Assembly: GCA_007117235.1 (NCBI GenBank)
Contig: SKGY01000038.1
Span: 1-5,298, forward strand
DNA from: Balneolaceae bacterium
Lineage (GTDB): Bacteria; Bacteroidota; Rhodothermia; Balneolales; Balneolaceae
Length of the DNA stretch: 5,298 nucleotides
Reading direction: 5' to 3'
Shown piece after piece: positions 1 to 5,298 of this stretch (its first letter is position 1; each line of letters begins with the position of its first letter). A program made the position numbers and the translations under genes. A model generated the notes under the pieces. That model was given only the letters and a program-made list of their open reading frames with translations. It was not told where the DNA came from and searched no databases.

Positions 1-24
1 ATATTTAATCGCAACTGATTTAAC

Positions 25-1455
25 ATGAGTAAAACGTACGAATACGTTCCTGAGCCGGCTCTAGTCAAAGGGAACCACGATTTTAAAAGTATCACTGCAT
101 TGGTGACGGACATCAATCTTCGTCCCACCCCTAAGCTTTGGTATGTGGCCTTTGGTATTTCCAATATCCTGCTGCTGGTACTGCTGGCTTCAATCGGATA
201 CTTGATCTGGGAAGGGACAGGTATTTGGGGACTTAACGCTCCTGTAGGATGGGGTTGGGCAATTATCAACTTTGTATGGTGGGTTGGTATTGGACACGCC
301 GGAACTTTGATTTCTGCTATCCTTTTCCTCTTCAGGCAAGATTGGCGAACAGCGATTAACCGTTTTGCGGAAGCTATGACCATTTTTGCAGTTATGTGTG
401 CGGGTATTTTCCCTGCTATACACGTTGGCCGTATCTGGGTTATCTATTGGGTATTTCCTATTCCCAATCAGATGGCTATGTGGCCAAACTTCAACTCTCC
501 CCTTCTTTGGGACGTGTTTGCGGTGTCCACCTACTTTACAGTTTCACTTCTCTTCTGGTACGTCGGATTAGTTCCTGATCTTGCAACGGTTAGAGATCGA
601 ATCAAAAGTAAAGTTGGAAAAGTATTATACGGTACCTTCGCCCTTGGATGGAGAGGCAGTAACAGGCACTGGTGGAATTACGAAAAATCTTACATGATTC
701 TTGCAGGTCTGGCAACACCACTTGTATTATCTGTTCATACAATTGTTTCTTTTGACTTTGCTGTCTCAATTATTCCGGGATGGCACACAACAATTTTCCC
801 TCCTTACTTCGTAGCCGGGGCGGTATTCTCCGGGTTTGCAATGGTGCTTACCTTGATGATTATCTGTCGTAAAATCTATGGACTTGAGGATATCATGACT
901 GTGGATCATATTGAGAAAATGAACATTATTATTCTCGTGACCGGATCTATGGTAGGTTTTGCGTACCTGATGGAGTTTTTCATAGCCTGGTACAGTGGTG
1001 TAGAGTATGAGAAAGCAATCTTTATACTTCGTGCAATTGGTCCTTATGCATGGGCATACTGGATTATGATTGCCTGTAACGTAATTTCCCCGCAGGTTTT
1101 TTGGTCTAAGAAATTACGGCGTAATGTAGGTTTCACCTTTTTCATATCAATTGTAGTTAATATTGGTATGTGGTTTGAGCGATTCGTAATTACAGTTACG
1201 TCATTATCAACCGATTTTCTTCCGTCATCTTGGGGTTACTATTCACCAACTTTCTGGGATGTAATTACTTACGTAGGAACTTTCGGCCTCTTCTTTACTA
1301 ACTTTTTACTCTTCCTTCGCTTTTTGCCGATGGTTGCCGTTGCCGAGCTTAAAGGTGTAATGCCACAAGCCGATCCACACAACTACGACGAAAAAACGGG
1401 AAAGTATGTAGAGCCTAAAGTTGAAGTACCGAAACCAACGAAAGAATCAGTTTAA
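25..1455 (+). CDS. actC: ActC, NrfD/PsrC-like quinol-oxidising membrane subunit of alternative complex III
   Basis: This 476-residue polytopic inner-membrane protein belongs to the NrfD/PsrC family. In ACIII, ActC holds the menaquinol/quinol oxidation site next to the iron-sulfur protein ActB. About ten hydrophobic helices are visible, at roughly residues 38-63, 75-103, 115-143, 160-185, 223-250, 258-282, 300-325, 338-362, 370-397 and 410-440. Family-like stretches are [11 protein letters not shown] (His91), AIHVGRIW (His133), [12 protein letters not shown] (Asp163), [10 protein letters not shown] (about 215-223) and [16 protein letters not shown] (His254). His133 and Asp163 are my candidates for quinol-pocket residues, by analogy with characterised ActC proteins. 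The hydrophilic C-terminal tail (about 441-476) is rich in Lys, Pro and Val. The ATG at 25 gives the expected N-terminus before helix 1. No strong Shine-Dalgarno is present. actD follows after 12 bases. Length and topology are normal for the family. ActC is separated from its paralogue ActF by the HAG and RIWVIYW stretches and by its position at the head of this gene set. Confidence 0.95.
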   Translation: MSKTYEYVPEPALVKGNHDFKSITALVTDINLRPTPKLWYVAFGISNILLLVLLASIGYLIWEGTGIWGLNAPVGWGWAIINFVWWVGIGHAGTLISAILFLFRQDWRTAINRFAEAMTIFAVMCAGIFPAIHVGRIWVIYWVFPIPNQMAMWPNFNSPLLWDVFAVSTYFTVSLLFWYVGLVPDLATVRDRIKSKVGKVLYGTFALGWRGSNRHWWNYEKSYMILAGLATPLVLSVHTIVSFDFAVSIIPGWHTTIFPPYFVAGAVFSGFAMVLTLMIICRKIYGLEDIMTVDHIEKMNIIILVTGSMVGFAYLMEFFIAWYSGVEYEKAIFILRAIGPYAWAYWIMIACNVISPQVFWSKKLRRNVGFTFFISIVVNIGMWFERFVITVTSLSTDFLPSSWGYYSPTFWDVITYVGTFGLFFTNFLLFLRFLPMVAVAELKGVMPQADPHNYDEKTGKYVEPKVEVPKPTKESV

Positions 1456-1467
1456 AGAGATAGAACA

Positions 1468-2019
1468 ATGAGTCAATCTTCAAACAATAAAACTTTATAT
1501 GGCGTACTCGCCGAGTTCAGCAATCCAAAGGAACTCATCGACGCTGCGACTATCGTAAATAAAAATGGCTATCGTAACTTCGATACATTTAGCCCATTCC
1601 CAATTCATGGAATGGATAGAGCGATGAGTTTGCAGAAATCTAAACTCGGGTGGATTGTTATAAGTCACGGTTTAGTTGGCTTTTTTGGAGCAATCGCTAT
1701 GATATATTGGATGATGGTAATTGATTACCCGTTAAATATTAGTGGTAAGACATTAATGAATGTTCCTGCTTGGATTCCGGTAACATTTGAGCTCACAATT
1801 TTGCTGTCAGCTTTTGGGGCTGTTTTTGGAATGTTCTTCTTAAATGGCCTTCCGCGATTTAACCACCCCCTTTTCAACTCTGAGAATTTCAAAAAGGTTA
1901 CTGATGATGGTTTTTTTGTATGTATAGAGTCAGAGGATCCACAATTTGATTCTGAAAAAGTTCAAAAAATGCTTTCTGAAGCAGGTGGAACAAACATTGA
2001 AGAAATTTACGACGCATAA
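1468..2019 (+). CDS. actD: ActD, DUF3341-family membrane subunit of alternative complex III
   Basis: This 183-residue protein is of the DUF3341 type, which is the ActD subunit of ACIII. It has no known cofactor and is thought to pack beside the ActC/ActF core as a structural subunit. An N-terminal soluble domain (about 1-58) starts with the typical LYGVLAEFSNPKELIDAA and contains the family signature FSPFPIHGMD (residues 41-50). Two membrane helices follow at about 60-84 and 103-126, with WIPVTFELTILLSAFGA in the second. Next comes GLPRFNHPLF and a C-terminal soluble part with DDGFFVCIE. Both soluble parts should lie on the same side of the membrane, because there are two helices. The start ATG at 1468 lies 12 bases after actC. 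A weak purine run (AAAGAGA) precedes it, but at a poor distance. Length is normal for ActD. Membership of the actCDEF run makes the assignment firm; the exact role of ActD is not established. Confidence 0.94.
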   Translation: MSQSSNNKTLYGVLAEFSNPKELIDAATIVNKNGYRNFDTFSPFPIHGMDRAMSLQKSKLGWIVISHGLVGFFGAIAMIYWMMVIDYPLNISGKTLMNVPAWIPVTFELTILLSAFGAVFGMFFLNGLPRFNHPLFNSENFKKVTDDGFFVCIESEDPQFDSEKVQKMLSEAGGTNIEEIYDA

Positions 2020-2056
2020 GTCATCACTTTAAGATTTATAAGATCAACCAAGAATT

Positions 2057-3040
2057 ATGCAAGCAACGATTACCCGAATTATTACACTTCTACTGATATC
2101 ATTTGTGATGATGTCGTGTCGTGGACAAATGTCCGATAAGCCGCCAATCCATCCTCAACAAAATATGGATGAGCAGGAGCGCTTCAATGCACAACAGGTG
2201 AATCCTTTTTTTGAGGATAACCGCTCAATGAGAATGCCGGTTGAAGGAACCATTTCTCGTGGAAATTTAAGGCATGATACTGCCCTTTTCGAAGGCGTAA
2301 ATGATAACGGTGACTTTGTTACGAGAAATCCTATTGAAATTAATCGTGAGTTTATAGAGCGTGGAAGAGTTGTTTATGATATCTATTGCCAGGTCTGCCA
2401 CGGTGGCACCGGCGACGGACAGGGCATTATTATGACAGAGGGTTACGGTTATGTACCGGCTCCTACGTTCCATCGCGAAGCTAGCTACGACATGCCTGAT
2501 GGAGAGTTATATTCAGCCATTGCGAATGGTATTAGAAACATGCCTGCTTACAATACTCAAATTAAAGTGGAAGACCGATGGGCAATTGTAGCTTACATCA
2601 GAGCTCTACAAAGAAGTCAGAATATTCCTGAATCTGAAATGACTCAGTTTGATGTGGACCTGGCTGTCCTTATTGAAGAGGATGCTCAGGAACGTGTTAG
2701 ACTTGAAGAACTAGCAGCTGCACGGGCTGCAGGCGCCAGCGATGAAGTATCAGTTGAGCGTGGCGAAAGACTTTATGTGCAAAACGCATGTACAGCCTGT
2801 CACTCACAAGATGGATCCCGGCTTGTTGGCCCATCATTTTTGAATTTATATGGAGCCGAAAGAAACTTTACAGACGGTACATCACAAATCGCAGATGAAG
2901 ATTATCTCATAGAGTCTATTGTTGAACCAGATGCACTAATCGTAGAAGGTTACGACAATGTGATGCTTGCTTACGATTATCTGTCTGAAAGCGAATTGCA
3001 GTCACTCGTAGAATTTATCCGATCATTATCTGACAATTAA
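2057..3040 (+). CDS. actE: ActE, dihaem cytochrome c lipoprotein of alternative complex III with an extra C-terminal haem domain
   Basis: This 327-residue exported cytochrome c is anchored by lipid. Residues 1-20 are a signal peptide and the probable lipidated residue is Cys21 (MMSC, a loose lipobox). The typical ActE domain covers about residues 58-188. It has PVEGTISRG, haem site CQVCH (Cys111, Cys114, His115), probable axial Met162 in NMPAY, and DRWAIVAYIRALQ. An acidic, Ala/Glu-rich and probably helical linker spans about 190-230. A second class I cytochrome c domain follows (about 232-327), with haem site CTACH (Cys245, Cys248, His249), VGPSFLNLYG, DEDYLIESIVEPDA and probable axial Met303. 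This domain resembles the cytochrome c domain at the end of caa3 oxidase subunit II. Characterised ActE proteins carry one haem, so this one appears extended by fusion. It should accept electrons from ActA and pass them towards the oxidase; the second haem may replace or dock a separate carrier. The gaps are 37 bases upstream and 26 downstream. The ActE identity is firm; the function of the added domain is inference. Confidence 0.93.
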   Translation: MQATITRIITLLLISFVMMSCRGQMSDKPPIHPQQNMDEQERFNAQQVNPFFEDNRSMRMPVEGTISRGNLRHDTALFEGVNDNGDFVTRNPIEINREFIERGRVVYDIYCQVCHGGTGDGQGIIMTEGYGYVPAPTFHREASYDMPDGELYSAIANGIRNMPAYNTQIKVEDRWAIVAYIRALQRSQNIPESEMTQFDVDLAVLIEEDAQERVRLEELAAARAAGASDEVSVERGERLYVQNACTACHSQDGSRLVGPSFLNLYGAERNFTDGTSQIADEDYLIESIVEPDALIVEGYDNVMLAYDYLSESELQSLVEFIRSLSDN

Positions 3041-3066
3041 CACAGAGCGAATAAAGAACTAATTTC

Positions 3067-4266
3067 ATGGCATCTAGTAGTCCAAACTTAACTGATTCTG
3101 TTCAATTTCCGGCACAAAGAGATGTTGCAAAAACGTTTTTTAGTATCGGTATAGTTGGTTTAATTGCCAGCGGTGTTGGCTATTTTCTCAATTCAGAGCA
3201 GTTTTTCTATTCCTATCTGACCAGTTTCACATTTTTTACCAGTTTTGCACTAGCAGCCCTTATTCTGGTGATGATACATCATGTCACGAAATCATCATGG
3301 GGAACTGTAATCAGGCGCATACCTGAATCACTATTTTCAAACATCGCTGTGTGGTCTATTTTCATGATCCCTGTTTTTTTAGGAATGAGCAGTCTTTATT
3401 CATGGACAAATACCGAGTACGTTGCAAATGATCCAATCATGCTTGGCAAGGTACCCTACCTTAATGAACCATTCTTTGTTATTCGTCAATTTATCTATTT
3501 TGGTATTTGGGGTTTCCTTGGATACAAACTTCATAAAACATCCATTGAGATGGATGAAACTAACGATTGGGGTTTGGTACACATCTTTAGAAAATTAAGC
3601 GCTCCTGGTATTCTCATTTTTGCGATTACGATTGCATTTGCAAGTTTCGACTGGTTAATGTCTTTGGATGCGCACTGGTTTTCCACAATGTTTGGTGTCT
3701 ATTTCTTCGCCATGAGTTTCCAGGCCCTTCTGCCTGCAATTATACTTATTGTTTTCTGGCTTCAGCGAAACGGAATGCTTAAGAATACAATAGGTAAAGC
3801 TCATATTTATGACTTAGGGGCATGGTTATTTGGCTTTACTGTGTTTTATGCCTACATCGCATTCAGTCAATTTCTTCTTATTTATTATGCCAATATTCCG
3901 GAAGCAACAATCTGGTACTATCACAGGCTTGAAGGGAGCTGGGCTATCATTTCTTATTCATTGATTATTGGAAGATTTGTCATACCGTTCCTGTTACTTT
4001 TAAACCGAGAGCCAAAACATAATCAAAAGGTACTTGGATTTGTGTCTGTATTAATCATTGCCATGCATCTGATTGAACTACATTGGATCATCATGCCGGT
4101 ACTAAACCACGGTGATATTGCTATAAGCTGGCTCGATTTTGCAACTTTAATCGGTCTTGGAGGAATTTTCATTGGTCTGTTTTTCCGGAAATTTAAGAAG
4201 CACAATATGGTTCCGGTCAGCGACCCCTACCTGTCAGACTCTCTCAATAAGCACTACCATCACTAA
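3067..4266 (+). CDS. actF: ActF, second NrfD-like polytopic membrane subunit of alternative complex III
   Basis: This 399-residue integral membrane protein is the ActC paralogue ActF, sometimes annotated as quinol:cytochrome c oxidoreductase quinone-binding subunit 2. About ten helices can be drawn, at roughly residues 22-41, 48-71, 89-111, 135-153, 178-199, 204-231, 247-274, 290-312, 322-345 and 352-373. The family hallmark is SFDWLMSLDAHWFSTMFGVY (residues 193-212), with Asp195, Asp201 and His203. Other recognisable stretches are SSWGTVIRRIPE after helix 2, YLNEPFFVIRQFIYF before helix 4, and FYAYIAFSQFLLIYYANIPEAT (about 260-281). ActF lacks a nearby cofactor in known ACIII structures and is discussed as a possible proton-conducting half of the complex; that role is not settled. 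At residues 252-253 the protein has Ala-Trp in a DLGxx context where I remember Lys in many homologues. The C-terminus ends in a His-rich tail (HYHH). The ATG at 3067 follows actE by 26 bases, without a clear Shine-Dalgarno. Length is normal. Confidence 0.94.
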   Translation: MASSSPNLTDSVQFPAQRDVAKTFFSIGIVGLIASGVGYFLNSEQFFYSYLTSFTFFTSFALAALILVMIHHVTKSSWGTVIRRIPESLFSNIAVWSIFMIPVFLGMSSLYSWTNTEYVANDPIMLGKVPYLNEPFFVIRQFIYFGIWGFLGYKLHKTSIEMDETNDWGLVHIFRKLSAPGILIFAITIAFASFDWLMSLDAHWFSTMFGVYFFAMSFQALLPAIILIVFWLQRNGMLKNTIGKAHIYDLGAWLFGFTVFYAYIAFSQFLLIYYANIPEATIWYYHRLEGSWAIISYSLIIGRFVIPFLLLLNREPKHNQKVLGFVSVLIIAMHLIELHWIIMPVLNHGDIAISWLDFATLIGLGGIFIGLFFRKFKKHNMVPVSDPYLSDSLNKHYHH

Positions 4267-4284
4267 TTTTCAAGCTATATTCCC

Positions 4285-4797
4285 ATGAGTTCGGATTCGA
4301 AAAATCTTACAAAAGAACAAAAAGCAGCAATTGTACTGAAAGCTGCTTCTTTGGATGCTGATGGCAAGCAACAACTTGCGAAAGAACAAGGTGTTACCGT
4401 AAAAGAAATTGAAAATTGGACGCGCGAAAGCAAGCCTGACCCCGTTAATGAGGATGAAACATTTACTCTGGAAACGTCAGATAAATTTGCGGAGTCAGTT
4501 GAGTTTGGCGCTGACCCTGATAAACTAAATTATCCAAGACTGATATTTTGGTCAACCTTTGGAACAGCTGTTATCACCATTATGGTTTTGTCTATAATGG
4601 CGATCTATCAATACACGTTTACCGGTGCCGGTGTGCAGCAATCTGAAGCAAGTCAAAGTTACAGACTTAACGAAATTCAGCAAAAAGACAGAGCCACGTT
4701 AAATTCATTTGGAGTCGTGGATCCGGAAGAACGTATCTACAGAATTCCAATTGATAGTGCTATCACATTAATTGCTCGAGAATCTATTGAAGAATAA
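4285..4797 (+). CDS. Single-pass membrane protein of unknown function with HTH-like N-terminus and RIPID-type C-terminal motif
   Basis: I do not recognise this 170-residue protein by name. Residues 8-49 are charged and helical and look like a small helix-turn-helix: an amphipathic first helix, then QQLAKEQGVTVKEIENWTRE, reminiscent of transposase or regulator HTH segments. An acidic linker (about 50-80) is followed by one membrane helix (about 85-110). Positive residues just before the helix (Lys80, Arg85) suggest the N-terminus is in the cytoplasm and the C-terminus outside. The outer part ends with LNSFGVVDPEERIYRIPIDS (residues 139-158). I associate this kind of segment with small proteins encoded in ACIII and cytochrome oxidase clusters of several phyla. 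It lies 18 bases after actF and 7 before the SCO gene, so it is surely co-transcribed. It could be an oxidase or ACIII assembly or accessory protein, or less likely a membrane-bound regulator. The coding call is firm; the function is unknown. Confidence 0.85.
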   Translation: MSSDSKNLTKEQKAAIVLKAASLDADGKQQLAKEQGVTVKEIENWTRESKPDPVNEDETFTLETSDKFAESVEFGADPDKLNYPRLIFWSTFGTAVITIMVLSIMAIYQYTFTGAGVQQSEASQSYRLNEIQQKDRATLNSFGVVDPEERIYRIPIDSAITLIARESIEE

Positions 4798-4804
4798 ATC
4801 GATT

Positions 4805-5298
4805 ATGAAGTCAACACTGATACTTATTTCTTGGCTATCAGTGTTTTTCATTTTTGATACAGCAAACGCACAGCTTAATCAGAATAGGCCAGCCATTTTA
4901 GATGATATTGGCGTGGATGAAAAACTTGGCGATCAGGTACCATTAGATCTGAAATTCGCAAACTCAAACGGTGATTCTGTTAGTATTGGTGAGCTTATTG
5001 AAAGTGGAAAACCTGTTCTACTGAACCCACTCTACTATGAGTGCCCTATTCTCTGTAGCCTTGTTCTTGATGGGGTTTTTTCAACAATTAGTGAGTTGGT
5101 ATGGACACCCGGAAAAGATTACACCATTATTTCATTCAGTATCGATCCTGAAGAAGGCCCGGAGCTGGCAGCAGAATATAAAGAACGTTACATTAATGCC
5201 TTGAACAGACCTGGATCTGAAGAAGGCTGGCATTTTTTAACAGGCAGTGAAGAAAACATAAAAGCTTTGACCAACTCCATCGGATTTAAATATAAGTA
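4805..5298 (+). CDS. SCO1/SenC-family copper chaperone, 5' part only (runs off the window)
   Basis: An open frame from ATG 4805 continues to the right edge and gives 164 residues plus a partial codon. Residues 1-22 form a signal peptide with a probable cleavage site after ANA (residues 20-22), so the protein is exported to the periplasm. The mature part has a thioredoxin-like fold of the SCO type. LNPLYYECPILCSLVLDG contains the copper-binding CxxxC motif (Cys80, Cys84). IISFSIDPEEGPELAAEYKE (residues 108-127) and GWHFLTGSEENI follow as in the family. The third copper ligand, a His expected further along, lies beyond the window. SCO proteins prepare or metallate the CuA site of cytochrome oxidase subunit II, which fits a position between Act genes and the expected oxidase genes. 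The spacing to the preceding stop codon is 7 bases, indicating the same transcript. No lipobox Cys is seen, so the protein is probably soluble rather than a lipoprotein. Confidence in the family is high; the length is unknown. Confidence 0.93.
   Translation, partial: MKSTLILISWLSVFFIFDTANAQLNQNRPAILDDIGVDEKLGDQVPLDLKFANSNGDSVSIGELIESGKPVLLNPLYYECPILCSLVLDGVFSTISELVWTPGKDYTIISFSIDPEEGPELAAEYKERYINALNRPGSEEGWHFLTGSEENIKALTNSIGFKYK

Larger units (their letters stand above)
25..5298 (+). other. Operon segment: actC-actD-actE-actF-unknown-SCO
   Basis: Six genes lie on one strand with gaps of 12, 37, 26, 18 and 7 bases. No hairpin-plus-T-run terminator or convincing promoter occurs between them, so they are probably one transcription unit. 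The first gene starts at base 25, so the promoter and the expected actA and actB genes lie to the left. The unit continues past the right edge, most likely into terminal oxidase genes, as implied by the SCO gene. No stretch longer than 37 bases is non-coding. Confidence 0.85.

Noticed and set aside
1..28. Tail of an upstream gene (probably actB), perhaps overlapping the actC start as ATGA with a TGA at 26-28
   Set aside because: Stops occur in all three frames here (TGA at 16-18, TAA at 6-8 and 21-23, TGA at 26-28). With so few residues the true frame cannot be chosen, so no partial gene is annotated.
190..423. Antisense open frame opposite actC
   Set aside because: It lies wholly inside a well-supported gene, its product has no recognisable features, and it reads as a shadow of the coding strand.
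2020..2056. Possible internal promoter in the longest gap (TATAAG at 2037-2042)
   Set aside because: No -35-like element lies at a suitable distance, no TAnnTTTG box of the Bacteroidota type is present, and such AT-rich hexamers are expected by chance.
2267..2473. Antisense open frame opposite the first haem domain of actE
   Set aside because: It covers the conserved CxxCH region on the other strand and has no domain or initiation signal of its own.
3400..3582. Antisense open frame opposite actF, and a similar one at 4023-4205
   Set aside because: Both are short and lie inside actF, with compositions explained by the hydrophobic helices on the coding strand.
4306..4428. HTH-like segment as a remnant of a transposase inserted in the cluster
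   Set aside because: The segment is in frame with an intact membrane protein. No inverted repeats, target duplications or other transposase parts are visible, and spacing to the neighbours is normal.

Overview
The window is a tightly packed, single-strand gene cluster for the membrane half of alternative complex III (ACIII, the Act complex). This complex is a quinol:electron-acceptor oxidoreductase that takes the place of the cytochrome bc1 complex in many Bacteroidota, Rhodothermota/Balneolota, Chloroflexota and other phyla. In order, all on the + strand, are actC (25-1455), actD (1468-2019), actE (2057-3040), actF (3067-4266), a small single-pass membrane protein of unknown function (4285-4797), and the 5' part of an SCO1/SenC copper chaperone gene that runs off the right edge (4805-5298). 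The usual partners actA (multihaem cytochrome c) and actB (iron-sulfur/molybdopterin-like protein) are expected just left of the window, and terminal oxidase (aa3/caa3) genes just right of it.

The organism is probably a member of Balneolota/Rhodothermota or a related Bacteroidota lineage. The reasons are the ActC/ActF protein style, the moderately AT-rich coding DNA, the Act-then-SCO gene order, and start codons that lack a clear Shine-Dalgarno sequence. This is an inference from pattern memory, not from a search.

How the parts work together: quinol from the membrane pool should be oxidised at ActC next to the upstream ActB. Electrons then pass through the haems of ActA and ActE and on to a terminal oxidase. 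ActF is the second polytopic NrfD-like subunit and ActD is a small membrane subunit that packs against the core. SCO delivers or prepares copper for the CuA site of oxidase subunit II, which is why it sits in the same operon.

Two items stand out. First, ActE carries two CxxCH haem sites rather than the single one known in the characterised complexes. Its extra C-terminal domain looks like the cytochrome c domain found at the end of caa3 oxidase subunit II. Second, the unnamed 170-residue protein combines an N-terminal helix-turn-helix-like segment, one membrane helix, and a C-terminal segment with an RIPID-type motif that recurs in small proteins of respiratory clusters. Intergenic gaps are 7-37 bases, and no terminators, promoters, RNA genes, repeats or mobile elements were seen.
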